Origin: Saprospiraceae bacterium UBA2329
GTDB lineage: Bacteria > Bacteroidota > Bacteroidia > Chitinophagales > Saprospiraceae
Assembly: GCA_002344975.1 (NCBI GenBank)
Contig: DDUV01000009.1
Coordinates: forward strand, 654-19,520
Direction: 5' to 3'
Length of the DNA: 18,867 nucleotides
Shown: piece after piece, positions 7,287 to 14,379 of the stretch
How positions within the stretch are numbered: position 1 is the first letter of the stretch
Layout of the letters: every line of letters starts with the position of its first letter
The notes under the pieces: generated by a model
What the model saw: only the letters and a program-made list of their open reading frames with translations
What the model was told of the DNA's origin: nothing
Databases searched by the model: none
Program-made: the position numbers and the translations under genes

Positions 7287-8279
7287 CTACCACAAAAACG
7301 GGTGGAATTTCACTCGTCCTCTCGAAGTCAATTCCACCGCAGGCGCAGGCACTTTGATCCAATTGATGGTGTGGAAGAGGGTTTTCAGGAGGCGGCTTTG
7401 GGTTTTAATGCGCGTGAAATCAACATCCAAAGACAAATAATACTGGCTGTATCGGGGGAGAACAGAGTCGTCTAACCCGAACTCGACACCGTTTTCCTCC
7501 CACCTGTTTTCCCTGCCGCCAAACATATTTTCCGCGCCGTACCCAACGGCAACATTGAGCCAGGAGGGCAGCCAATGCGGACGTTTTTCCTGAGCAAAAA
7601 ACGAAGCCGGATTGGCGGAAGCCCAAACAGTCAGCCCGTTATAGCCTTTCAAAAAACGCTCGGCAAAGGAGATGCCGTACAATGAGTTGGCGCGTTGCCG
7701 CAAATTTGTCTCAGATATGCCGTCCGACCCAAGTATTGGAAAATCAGCGTATTGCGGCTCAGTATAAGAGGCTTTCATAATGATGCGCTGATCCTGCCAG
7801 GCCATTTCCTGAGCTACAAACATGCCGGCGCCCAACACATTAAATCCCATATCCGACCAGGAAAAGCCCCATTCTGAAGAAAAGCCGTCCATCACTTCAA
7901 TGGTGGTCTGCAATAGCATTCCGGCCCCGGCGCCGGTCCACATGGCCGATCGGCGGTTCATCCCGGTCCAGCGTGCGCCCTGAAAAATAAGCCGGCTCTC
8001 GATGTTTGTGGTGAACAGATGGCCGGCTTTGTCCATTTTGCGCCATTCGTTCCAGTCATCGAAACTGTGAAAAGAAGTAAGCTCAAATCCTTTGTACCAG
8101 GTCTCGAACAGGCCAATGGAAACACCTCCATACAAAGCTGTGCCTCCGCTTACAGAAATCCAGAATCGGGTTTTGTCTAAAGTGTCGGCAGGTTCCAAAA
8201 AGTGTCTTTTCGGGGTCTGTTGCGCAGTACTCCAAAAGGGCAAACAACACAAGGCGATGAGTGTCAATAGCCTTGCCAT
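7287..8279 (-). CDS. DUF2279-family membrane/periplasmic protein
   Basis: The ATG at 8279 gives about 330 residues with a classic signal peptide (LLTLIALCCLPFWSTAQ). A TTG at 8333 in the same frame would put an unnatural extension before it. The conserved core, D-K-A-G-H-L-F-T-T followed by hydrophobic segments and E-V-M-D-G-F-S-x-x-W-G-F-S-x-x-D-M-x-x-N, is what I associate with DUF2279 proteins common in Bacteroidota. The rest, ending in alternating-residue strands, suggests an outer-membrane or periplasmic location. No function is established. It follows the YdeI-like gene by 50 nt and may be cotranscribed with it. Confidence 0.75.
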   Translation of the reverse strand: MARLLTLIALCCLPFWSTAQQTPKRHFLEPADTLDKTRFWISVSGGTALYGGVSIGLFETWYKGFELTSFHSFDDWNEWRKMDKAGHLFTTNIESRLIFQGARWTGMNRRSAMWTGAGAGMLLQTTIEVMDGFSSEWGFSWSDMGFNVLGAGMFVAQEMAWQDQRIIMKASYTEPQYADFPILGSDGISETNLRQRANSLYGISFAERFLKGYNGLTVWASANPASFFAQEKRPHWLPSWLNVAVGYGAENMFGGRENRWEENGVEFGLDDSVLPRYSQYYLSLDVDFTRIKTQSRLLKTLFHTINWIKVPAPAVELTSRGRVKFHPFLW

Positions 8280-8329
8280 CAAGCATTTAGCTGCCGGGGC
8301 AAAGCAGGCTGAGATATATTTCCGCCCCG

Positions 8330-8920
8330 TCAAGACTTTCCTTTGTATTTGTCGTTCAAGCCGGCTTTGCTCAAAATCATAGGCACAATCTTCTCCACTC
8401 TGCGCAATCGGGTAGCCTCCTGCTTGGCCTCGGCCACATACTCGGCGTACTCCCGGCGATGGGATGGACTCATGGCCTCAAAAATGGCGGCGAGTGCTGC
8501 ATTTTCCTTCAGAGCCTGGGCAAGTTCGGAGGGGATTTCTACCTGTTTGTTTTTTTCGATGGTGATGGATTTTCCTGCGCGGGCATTTTCAATGGCCTCA
8601 TTTACAAATTGTTGCAATATTGCTAAGTCAAATTCATCCTCTGATTTTATTCTCCATTGCCGCTGCCCCTTGGTTTTGCCTTCCGTTCCGCTCACCAACA
8701 GGGCATTGGGATCAGAAAGGAAAACGCCCTGATAAAACCAGAGTGCCAGCCAGTTTTTGAAACCCGCCATGCCGATAACCATAGAACCGTTGAAGGTATA
8801 GGACGGAATGCCCCATTTGACTTCCTCTTTCAGTTCTGTTTCCAACAAAACCGAATGAATCTGCCGCATCAGGTTTTCCCATTTTCCGGCTTTGCTGATG
8901 TATGCTTCTACTGCTTCCAT
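8330..8920 (-). CDS. YdeI/OmdA-DUF1801 family protein
   Basis: 196 residues, no signal peptide, presumably cytoplasmic. Residues 1 to about 95 match the DUF1801 (YdhG-like) pattern: E-E-V-K-W-G-I-P-S-Y, then M-V-I-G-M-A-G-F-K-N-W-L-A-L-W-F-Y-Q-G. Residues about 130-190 match the YdeI/OmpD-associated C-terminal domain (P-S-E-L-A-Q-A-L, then F-E-A-M-S-P-S-H-R-R-E-Y-A-E-Y-V-A-E-A-K). The two-domain arrangement and length are usual for this family. The family is annotated as 'bacteriocin-protection, YdeI/OmpD-associated', but biochemical function is unknown. It lies 74 nt downstream of fumC with a hairpin between them. Confidence 0.82.
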   Translation of the reverse strand: MEAVEAYISKAGKWENLMRQIHSVLLETELKEEVKWGIPSYTFNGSMVIGMAGFKNWLALWFYQGVFLSDPNALLVSGTEGKTKGQRQWRIKSEDEFDLAILQQFVNEAIENARAGKSITIEKNKQVEIPSELAQALKENAALAAIFEAMSPSHRREYAEYVAEAKQEATRLRRVEKIVPMILSKAGLNDKYKGKS

Positions 8921-8939
8921 GTTTTCAGTTTCAGTGAAA

Positions 8940-8974
8940 AGTGAAGGGGTGCTGTGTGATTAGCCCCCTTCACT
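8940..8974 (-). terminator. Hairpin between fumC and the YdeI-like gene
   Basis: A perfect 10-bp inverted repeat (8940-8949 AGTGAAGGGG, 8965-8974 CCCCTTCACT) has a 15-nt loop. On the minus strand it is followed by only four T residues and lies after the fumC stop. It fits a modest intrinsic terminator for fumC or an attenuator for the next gene. A near-consensus -7 box (AATCTTTG, minus strand, 8996-8989) overlaps the fumC stop and could start a transcript just before it. Confidence 0.5.
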
Positions 8975-8994
8975 GTGCTCCCGGAACGCAAAGA

Positions 8995-10392
8995 TTATTT
9001 CAAAGCTCCGATCATATCTTCCGGACGTACCCACTCGTCGAACTGCTGTGCTGTGAGATAGCCCAGTTCAACGGCGGCTTCTTTGAGCGTCAGGTTTTCC
9101 TTGTGCGCTTTTTTGGCAATGGAGGCCGATTTTTCATAACCAATGTGCGTGTTCAGAGCGGTCACCAGCATCAGGGAGTTTTCCAAATGTTTGCTGATGG
9201 CGCTGTAATTGGGTTCGATGCCGATGGCGCAATTGAAATTGAATGACTTGCAGGCATCGCCCAGGAGACGCGCGCTTTGCAATACGTTGGAGGCAATCAC
9301 CGGCTTGAACACGTTCAACTCAAAGTGGCCCGTTGCACCGCCTATGGCAACAGCCGTATCGTTTCCGATCACCTGAGCGCATACCATCGTGAGAGCTTCA
9401 GGCTGCGTAGGATTCACTTTGCCCGGCATGATGGACGAGCCGGGTTCATTGTCGGGAATGATGATTTCGCCGATGCCGCAGCGGGGGCCTGAACTCAACA
9501 TGCGCACGTCGTTGGCTATTTTCATCAGTGAAACAGCGCTGCGTTTGAAGGAGCCCGAAAGCTCCACCATGGCATCGTGAGCCGCTAATGCCTCAAATTT
9601 GTTGGGCGCGGTCACAAATGGCAATCCGGTGAAATCGGCAATGTACTTGGCCACCAACACGTCATAACCTTTGGGCGTGTTCAGCCCGGTTCCGACTGCC
9701 GTGCCCCCCAATGCGAGTTCTTTCACCATCTCCATAGCATTGCGAATGGCGCGCATGGAGTTGGTAATCTGCTGGGCATATCCGGAAAACTCCTGACCAA
9801 GCGTCAGTGGCGTAGCATCCATAAAGTGCGTGCGACCCGTTTTTACAATAGATTGAAATTCAGTTGCTTTGGAGACTAATGTATCCCTTAGAATTTCCAT
9901 ATCCGGCAAGGTCACATCGTGTGCCAATTTGTAGGCGGCAATGTGCATAGCGGTAGGGAAAGTATCATTCGAGGACTGGCTTTTGTTCACGTCGTCGTTG
10001 GGGTGCAGCACCTTTTTTTCATCCGTCAATTTGCCCCCGCTCAACACATGGGCGCGGTAGGCAATCACTTCATTGACGTTCATGTTGCTTTGCGTACCGG
10101 AGCCGGTTTGCCAGATTACCAACGGAAATTCGGCGTCCAACTTGCCTTCCAGGATTTCATCACACACAATGCCGATGAGATCGCGCTTTTCAGTAGCCAA
10201 AACGCCGAGGTCATGATTGGCCCAGGCAGCCGCTTTTTTCAGATACGCAAAAGCATAGATGATTTCCTTCGGCATACTGCCTTCCGGCCCGATTTTGAAG
10301 TTGTTGCGGGAGCGTTCCGTTTGTGCGCCCCAATATTTATCGGCAGGTACTTTCACCTCGCCCATAGTGTCTCTTTCGATGCGGTATTCCAT
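8995..10392 (-). CDS. fumC: Fumarate hydratase class II
   Basis: The 465-residue protein is full length for class II fumarase, the iron-independent homotetrameric enzyme that interconverts fumarate and L-malate in the TCA cycle. Recognisable features are S-G-T-Q-S-N-M-N at about 98-105, S-S-N-D-T-F-P-T at 140-147, catalytic-region G-R-T-H (H189), and the superfamily signature G-S-S-I-M-P-G-K-V-N at 318-327 containing the catalytic serine. The start M-E-Y-R-I-E-R-D-T-M-G-E fits the family. It is cytoplasmic. The flanking genes are unrelated in function, and a promoter box lies just upstream, so it probably has its own transcript. Confidence 0.97.
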   Translation of the reverse strand: MEYRIERDTMGEVKVPADKYWGAQTERSRNNFKIGPEGSMPKEIIYAFAYLKKAAAWANHDLGVLATEKRDLIGIVCDEILEGKLDAEFPLVIWQTGSGTQSNMNVNEVIAYRAHVLSGGKLTDEKKVLHPNDDVNKSQSSNDTFPTAMHIAAYKLAHDVTLPDMEILRDTLVSKATEFQSIVKTGRTHFMDATPLTLGQEFSGYAQQITNSMRAIRNAMEMVKELALGGTAVGTGLNTPKGYDVLVAKYIADFTGLPFVTAPNKFEALAAHDAMVELSGSFKRSAVSLMKIANDVRMLSSGPRCGIGEIIIPDNEPGSSIMPGKVNPTQPEALTMVCAQVIGNDTAVAIGGATGHFELNVFKPVIASNVLQSARLLGDACKSFNFNCAIGIEPNYSAISKHLENSLMLVTALNTHIGYEKSASIAKKAHKENLTLKEAAVELGYLTAQQFDEWVRPEDMIGALK

Positions 10393-10419
10393 AAAAAAGT
10401 ATTGTTTTTAGTTGTTCCG

Positions 10420-10427
10420 CAAAGGTA
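10420..10427 (-). promoter_or_regulatory. Bacteroidota -7 box for fumC
   Basis: The minus strand reads TACCTTTG, an exact TAnnTTTG match, 27 nt upstream of the fumC ATG in the 72-nt gap after the protease gene. No clear TTTG -33 box is seen. A 5-bp GCCGG/CCGGC stem lies just upstream (10433-10449), without a T tract. Confidence 0.5.
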
Positions 10428-10464
10428 TTGAGGCCGGGCGAAATCCGGCAGCTATTGTGCTGAA

Positions 10465-11550
10465 TTATTCGTTGGGATGCCTCCACGCAGCTCCAAATTG
10501 TTCCACCAATATGTTGTCATAAGCATCGGCCTGCGTGAATAGCTGCTCAAGGAGCCGAAGACCGGTTTCCAAATTGAGATAACGATCATAAATGAGCAAC
10601 GACAGTATAATGTCTTGTTGCCGTACGCTCAGCGTAAGACCCGCCAAATGATAATTCTCGTGCAGCAGGTATTGATACACCTCTTTGATGTTTTGGCCCG
10701 GCAAACTACACAGATAAGCCTCGCCGGTTATCAGCCCCGTTTTTTCGTAGTAATACAAAGCAATTTTGGCACTCCCGTGTTGCAATTCCCAGGCATTGGG
10801 GCCTCGACGGGAAACATGCACATCATGGCCGGTAGCTGTTATTAATTGCTCAATCGTTGCGGCCATTCCTATCGGTTCGTAAGGTTCAGCATAATTGGGC
10901 AATGTGATCGCAGCCCCGCAGTTAGGGCAGTATTTCATGGCCTTTCCGGTATCAAACACAATGGAACCGCATCCGTAACAGGCAGCAGCAGGAACACCGT
11001 GCTTTTCCTGATATTTCAAAGCCGCATCCGCCACATATCGAATCGGAAGGGAGAAGCCAATGTTTTGACCATTTTGAATAATGAATGTGTTGATGCCGAT
11101 GATGTTGCCTTCATCATCAATCAATGGCCCGCCGCTGTTGCCCGGATTGAGCGCAGCATCGTGCTGAATGAACACAATTCCATCGGAGTGATGCTCCGGG
11201 TTGGAAATGATGCCGCTGGTGGTAGTGAAACGCAACCCGAAAGGATGGCCGACTGCATAAACACGCTCGCCGGTTTGGGGCGCTGCATCCGTTTTAATTT
11301 GCACGCTTGGCACTTCGGGCAAGTCCTTTGCTTCCAAAAACGCTATGTCTAACCTGATATCGCAAAAAAGAACCCGAACTACCTGCCGTTGAACATTGGC
11401 CCCTTCAATGACTGCATCTCTGTTGTCTCTGATGACGTGTTCATTGGTGACGATAAGCCCGAATTGAGGCAACAAAAAGCCGGTGCCGGTCGTGTAAGGC
11501 GTGGCAATTTGGATAACAACCGATTCGAAGTGTTGGATGTTGGCCGGCAT
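10465..11550 (-). CDS. Signal-less trypsin-like serine protease with zinc ribbon and C-terminal YbjN-like domain
   Basis: The 361-residue protein starts directly in a chymotrypsin-fold protease domain of the HtrA/Deg type. The triad is H38 (T-N-E-H-V), D68 (R-L-D-I-A) and S139 (G-N-S-G-G-P). The domain ends near residue 180, and no PDZ domain follows. Instead there is a zinc ribbon, C191-x2-C194 ... C208-x2-C211. Then comes a region of about 140 residues with alternating strands and helices (E-L-x-x-G-S-A-K-I-A-L-Y-Y, then L-S-V-R-Q-Q-D-I-I-L-S-L). It resembles YbjN/secretion-chaperone folds, but only weakly. No signal peptide or membrane helix is visible, so the protease appears cytoplasmic, unusual for Deg-type enzymes. 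A gene for a membrane-anchored coiled-coil protein ends 20 nt upstream. Confidence 0.85.
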   Translation of the reverse strand: MPANIQHFESVVIQIATPYTTGTGFLLPQFGLIVTNEHVIRDNRDAVIEGANVQRQVVRVLFCDIRLDIAFLEAKDLPEVPSVQIKTDAAPQTGERVYAVGHPFGLRFTTTSGIISNPEHHSDGIVFIQHDAALNPGNSGGPLIDDEGNIIGINTFIIQNGQNIGFSLPIRYVADAALKYQEKHGVPAAACYGCGSIVFDTGKAMKYCPNCGAAITLPNYAEPYEPIGMAATIEQLITATGHDVHVSRRGPNAWELQHGSAKIALYYYEKTGLITGEAYLCSLPGQNIKEVYQYLLHENYHLAGLTLSVRQQDIILSLLIYDRYLNLETGLRLLEQLFTQADAYDNILVEQFGAAWRHPNE

Positions 11551-11570
11551 GTTCAGAAATGGCTCAAGAA

Positions 11571-11918
11571 TTACTTTGCATTGGACTTTGTGTTCTTCAA
11601 CTGTAGTTGAGTAGCTTTCAACTCAAGTTTCAGGTCCCGGATTTGAACTTTCAACTCTCTGTTCTCCGCCTCCAAATCGGTAATTCGTTGCTCTAATTCT
11701 TCTGTCACGCCCGAACTGTTGGCAGGCGTGTCCAACGATTTGCGTTGGGAAGGCGCCTTATTCCCTGATGAAGCGGCTTCTATGCCCAACAGGTTTTTGA
11801 TGTTCTGAATCCCATCCTCACCATTATAGTAGGAGGCCCCGATGTAAGCAGCGGGCACCAGAATCACCATTACAAAAAGGAAACGGGCAAACCCGGTAAG
11901 TCTCAGTCGTTTTGTCAT
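11571..11918 (-). CDS. Small membrane-anchored coiled-coil protein
   Basis: 115 residues: a short basic N-terminus, one hydrophobic helix (about 11-30), a low-complexity linker, and a heptad-rich region (about 70-110: L-E-Q-R-I-x-D-L-E-A-E-N-R-E-L-K and similar) predicted to form a coiled coil. I do not recognise a family. The helix could be a membrane anchor or an uncleaved signal. The gene lies 20 nt upstream of the protease gene in the same direction, so the two are probably cotranscribed. Its coiled coil might tether or regulate the protease at the membrane (inference only). Confidence 0.7.
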   Translation of the reverse strand: MTKRLRLTGFARFLFVMVILVPAAYIGASYYNGEDGIQNIKNLLGIEAASSGNKAPSQRKSLDTPANSSGVTEELEQRITDLEAENRELKVQIRDLKLELKATQLQLKNTKSNAK

Positions 11919-12005
11919 TGTGGTAAGAAATTGCTGTGGTAAAGTTAGTCAAGTTGGCCCAAACAGATGGATTTTTCTGCTGAACGTTCTTATATGTCAG
12001 ACCAG

Positions 12006-12051
12006 AAAAAAAAACTCCTGCTTCAGGGAGGCAAAAAAAATGAAGCAGGAG
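12006..12051 (-). terminator. Intrinsic terminator of the proximal RNA unit
   Basis: A perfect 11-bp stem (12041-12051 with 12015-12025; CTCCTGCTTCA / TGAAGCAGGAG on the minus strand) has a 15-nt loop and is followed on the minus strand by nine T (12014-12006). Confidence 0.8.
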
Positions 12052-12061
12052 CCAACAATAA

Positions 12062-12082
12062 TAAACATACTATGAGAAAACT
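12062..12082 (-). repeat. Conserved 21-nt segment, copy 2
   Basis: Second perfect copy of the 21-nt segment at 12254-12274, also placed between a TAnnTTTG box and a T-tailed hairpin. The box is 9 nt away here against 4 nt in copy 1. Confidence 0.9.
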
Positions 12083-12091
12083 ACACTGCTG

Positions 12092-12099
12092 CAAAAGTA
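12092..12099 (-). promoter_or_regulatory. -7 box of the proximal RNA unit
   Basis: The minus strand reads TACTTTTG, an exact TAnnTTTG match, upstream of copy 2 of the 21-nt segment. A -33 TTTG is not evident at the expected spacing. Confidence 0.5.
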
Positions 12100-12212
12100 G
12101 CACGGCTCCTTTGTGCAGCATAGCTGTATTTATCAGAAGAGATGGTATTCAGAAGCAGCGGTGTATCTGGTTTAGGCAGCGCTTGTTTAGTGGGAGCAGG
12201 TGAGGTAGGGGC

Positions 12213-12248
12213 AAAAAAAAACCTACACCCGAAGGGACTGAGTGTAGG
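12213..12248 (-). terminator. Intrinsic terminator of the distal RNA unit
   Basis: On the minus strand, CCTACAC (12248-12242) pairs with GTGTAGG (12228-12222). An internal CCCTTCGGG forms a C(UUCG)G tetraloop-type stem, followed immediately by nine T (12221-12213). Confidence 0.75.
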
Positions 12249-12253
12249 ACTAT

Positions 12254-12274
12254 TAAACATACTATGAGAAAACT
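12254..12274 (-). repeat. Conserved 21-nt segment, copy 1
   Basis: Identical over 21 nt to 12062-12082. On the minus strand it begins AGTTTTCTCATAGTATG and lies directly downstream of a -7 box. The two copies start 192 nt apart. Confidence 0.9.
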
Positions 12275-12278
12275 GATG

Positions 12279-12307
12279 CAAAGATAAAGGAGGCGTACAG
12301 GTTCAAA
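12279..12307 (-). promoter_or_regulatory. Promoter of the distal RNA unit
   Basis: The minus strand has TATCTTTG (12286-12279), an exact TAnnTTTG match, with TTTG (12307-12304) 17 nt upstream as a -33 box. The predicted start is at or near the first base of the conserved 21-nt segment (12274). Confidence 0.6.
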
Positions 12308-12487
12308 AGTTACATTTATGGAACGGTATCAAAATGGCACATTTTCGAGTCATTAGCCGAGAATACGGTGCAATTTTCCGGGTGAACGGTCGCATTTGCG
12401 AAAAAACGTGCCAAAACCATGCTACTCCCGGCTCTTTTTGTTATTCGTACACGAGAGAAACTTTTTAAAATAATTTGTTTTAAACTA

Positions 12488-12518
12488 TTGTTTTAAAAAC
12501 AAAAACACCTTACCTTTG
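12488..12518 (+). promoter_or_regulatory. Promoter of the glucosaminidase gene
   Basis: The plus strand has TACCTTTG (12511-12518) with TTG (12488-12490) 20 nt upstream, in an AT-rich context. This gives a leader of about 40 nt before the ATG at 12565. Confidence 0.6.
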
Positions 12519-12564
12519 TCTTGCTTTCGCATCAACTTTGTAACGACCAACAAATATTGCAGTC

Positions 12565-13413
12565 ATGAAATCGAATTACTACGAATCCAATTACCACCGA
12601 AGAGGAGATTCGGAGGGCAATGTTTCCAACAACAAGAGGAATTCGCCTCAACATCATGGCGGGTTTGAACAACCTGAAGACATTACGTTCAGCATGTTGT
12701 TTCAACGTTTTGCCGGTGGACTGAGACTTCTGTGGACGGCTTTAAAGTACAGGCTGATGAAGCTGCTCGGCATTACGGGCGCCAAATCAAAATCTTCGTG
12801 GAGGTTTTCACTCATCAAATTCACGATGTTGGGGATAGTTATCATTTTGGTGACCCAAAAGGACATACGCTTCTCCGTCAACCTGAAAGCCCCCTTAGCC
12901 GGCCTTGGTCAATCAGATGAACCCCAGGCAGTAGCAGCGTCCAACAAGGCGCTCGGTAAATTCAGCCTGAGCGATGCGCTGCCATTTGGCAAGAGCGCCT
13001 CCAACGACGAGGTCATTGCCGTTTCCGACTTAAACGCCGATGAAGTGAATGACTACATAGGCCGCTTTTCAAAAGTAGCGGTTGCGGAAATGCGAAAATT
13101 CGGCATACCTGCTTCCATCAAAATGGCTCAAGCGATATTGGAAAGCCATGCGGGTCAAAGCCTTGCAGTGCGGGAAACCAGCAACCATTTCGGCAAGCCG
13201 CTACAAAATCAAGAATATGTGAGCGCCTGGGAAAACTGGAGAGCACATAGTTTGCTCCTCAAAAGCGAATACTCCGCCCTGTTTGAGGATGCCTACGGCT
13301 ACAAGCAATGGGCCAAAGGATTGCAAAAACTTAAATATAATACCGACAAAAGCTACGCCGACAAGCTCATTGAAGTCATTGAGAAATACGATCTCACGCT
13401 GCTGGATGAGTAG
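12565..13413 (+). CDS. Membrane-anchored N-acetylglucosaminidase (GH73-type)
   Basis: 282 residues. A hydrophilic N-terminus (1 to about 80) is followed by one membrane helix (about 82-97, positive residues before it), so this is a type II membrane protein with a periplasmic C-terminus. Residues about 160-280 form a glucosaminidase domain like FlgJ/Auto: F-G-I-P-A-S-I-K-M-A-Q-A-I-L-E-S-H-A-G, with E193 the expected catalytic acid, then S-N-H-F-G-K, and Y-K-Q-W-A-K-G-L-Q-K-L-K-Y-x-T, ending in a helix common to the family. It should cleave peptidoglycan between GlcNAc and MurNAc. No LysM or SH3 binding domain is present. The 3' end overlaps the convergent DUF368 gene by 20 nt. Confidence 0.88.
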   Translation: MKSNYYESNYHRRGDSEGNVSNNKRNSPQHHGGFEQPEDITFSMLFQRFAGGLRLLWTALKYRLMKLLGITGAKSKSSWRFSLIKFTMLGIVIILVTQKDIRFSVNLKAPLAGLGQSDEPQAVAASNKALGKFSLSDALPFGKSASNDEVIAVSDLNADEVNDYIGRFSKVAVAEMRKFGIPASIKMAQAILESHAGQSLAVRETSNHFGKPLQNQEYVSAWENWRAHSLLLKSEYSALFEDAYGYKQWAKGLQKLKYNTDKSYADKLIEVIEKYDLTLLDE

Positions 13414-14353
13414 TTGTTTGTTTTCCAATTTTTTCAATAACAGAAACCGTCACAAACCCGGCAACGGCCAGTAAAATGCAGGCAGCTACCATGGGGTCTC
13501 CATCAAATTGAGCGGGCAGCACACTTTTTTCAAGGAGTGCTACCTGCTCCCCATGACTGTCGGTTCGCCATGAGACGACTTCTTTCCAGGGCCATATTTT
13601 GTTCAATGATCCGATCATGAAGCCGGTTAATGCAGCCATCGTAATGTGGTAATGGTGCTTGAAGGTCCAAGTCAACACTCTTGAAAAAGTGGCCAAACCG
13701 ACCAAACACCCCATTGCAAAAACAACAGCAACAAGCCCGGAGCCGAAGTCGAAGTCAGTCAGTAATTTCTTGACAGAGCCGAGTATGTACGAGTACATGC
13801 CCAACAAGACCAATATAAAACTGCCCGAAATACCGGGAAGCATCAAGGCAGAAATGGCAATAGCGCCGCTGACAAACACAAACCAATACTCCTGTATTCC
13901 TTCGGAGGGAGCCGCTATGGTGTAATAAAATGCTGCAATGGAGGTAATTACCAGCGCGGCGATTGTTTTGAGATTCCAATTCCCTACCTGCCTGAACAAG
14001 AGCATGGCAGATGCCAATATCAACCCGAAGAAAAAGGACCAGACCAATTGTGGATAATGCTCTAATAAATGGCTGATTCCGAAAACCCCCACCACCACGC
14101 CGGCAGCCATCCCTGCCATAAGGGCTATTAAGAAGTTGCCGTCAATGAAGCGCCATGCTTCCTTGATTCCCCCGGATTTGAATGCTTTGAAAATGCCCGG
14201 CCCCAAAACGGATTTGATGGCATTCAGCAATCGCTCATAAATTCCCGTGATGAAAGCTATGGTTCCGCCGGATACTCCCGGAATCACTTCCGCTACTCCC
14301 ATAGCCATGCCCTTGAGCGCTGTGGCTACTGCGTTGGATCGTATTTCACTCAT
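13394..14353 (-). CDS. DUF368 polyprenyl-phosphate translocase family protein
   Basis: The 319-residue polytopic membrane protein has two copies of the family's hallmark loop: I-P-G-V-S-G-G-T at 24-31 and L-P-G-I-S-G-S-F at 172-179, each inside a hydrophobic segment. This inverted-repeat pattern is typical of DUF368. Members (PopT) have been reported to recycle undecaprenyl phosphate across the cytoplasmic membrane for peptidoglycan and envelope-polymer synthesis; this role is transferred by family, not shown here. The gene follows gldG by 26 nt in the same direction and is probably in its operon. It overlaps the 3' end of the convergent glucosaminidase gene. Confidence 0.88.
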   Translation of the reverse strand: MSEIRSNAVATALKGMAMGVAEVIPGVSGGTIAFITGIYERLLNAIKSVLGPGIFKAFKSGGIKEAWRFIDGNFLIALMAGMAAGVVVGVFGISHLLEHYPQLVWSFFFGLILASAMLLFRQVGNWNLKTIAALVITSIAAFYYTIAAPSEGIQEYWFVFVSGAIAISALMLPGISGSFILVLLGMYSYILGSVKKLLTDFDFGSGLVAVVFAMGCLVGLATFSRVLTWTFKHHYHITMAALTGFMIGSLNKIWPWKEVVSWRTDSHGEQVALLEKSVLPAQFDGDPMVAACILLAVAGFVTVSVIEKIGKQTTTHPAA

Positions 14354-14379
14354 ATTATTGTTATCGTTTCCGGCAGGTA

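Larger units (their letters stand above)
12006..12082 (-). ncRNA. Proximal small RNA or leader unit
   Basis: A predicted transcript of about 80 nt: conserved 21-nt 5' segment (12082-12062), a short spacer, then a strong hairpin and nine T. It lies 87 nt upstream of the coiled-coil protein gene, so it could be that operon's attenuating leader rather than a separate small RNA. From the conserved ATG (12068) a 23-codon phenylalanine-rich frame ends at a TGA just past the T tract. Confidence 0.5.
12213..12274 (-). ncRNA. Distal small RNA or leader unit
   Basis: This short predicted transcript begins with the conserved 21-nt segment (12274-12254) just after a strong -7 box. It ends in a hairpin and nine T, giving about 60 nt. 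The conserved segment contains ATG-TTT, so a leader peptide is possible, but the frame runs through the terminator. No known RNA family was recognised. Confidence 0.5.
11919..12564. other. 646-nt non-coding stretch with two tandem RNA units and a promoter
   Basis: No convincing protein gene is present. The left part (about 12006-12307) holds two minus-strand units, each with a -7 box, a shared 21-nt segment and a hairpin with nine T. The part 12308-12480 shows nothing recognisable. The part 12481-12564 holds the promoter and leader of the plus-strand glucosaminidase gene. Confidence 0.7.

Noticed and set aside
8280..8333. Upstream TTG start for the DUF2279 gene, overlapping the previous stop
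   Set aside because: It would place about 18 polar residues before a clear signal peptide. The ATG at 8279 gives a normal one.
11930..12000. Possible separate promoter (TAACTTTA) for the coiled-coil protein gene
   Set aside because: The last base of the -7 box does not match, and the TTTG upstream is only 12 nt away, too close for a -33 element.
12072..12203. Plus-strand frame beginning MRKL, and the minus-strand frame 12081-12281
   Set aside because: Both cross the promoter boxes, hairpins and T tracts of the two RNA units, have no coding character and no family resemblance. The shared ATGAGAAAACT is better explained as the reverse complement of the conserved 5' RNA segment.
12006..12274. 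CRISPR or mobile-element interpretation of the 21-nt repeats
   Set aside because: There are only two copies 192 nt apart with unlike flanks, no target duplication, no transposase and no cas genes.
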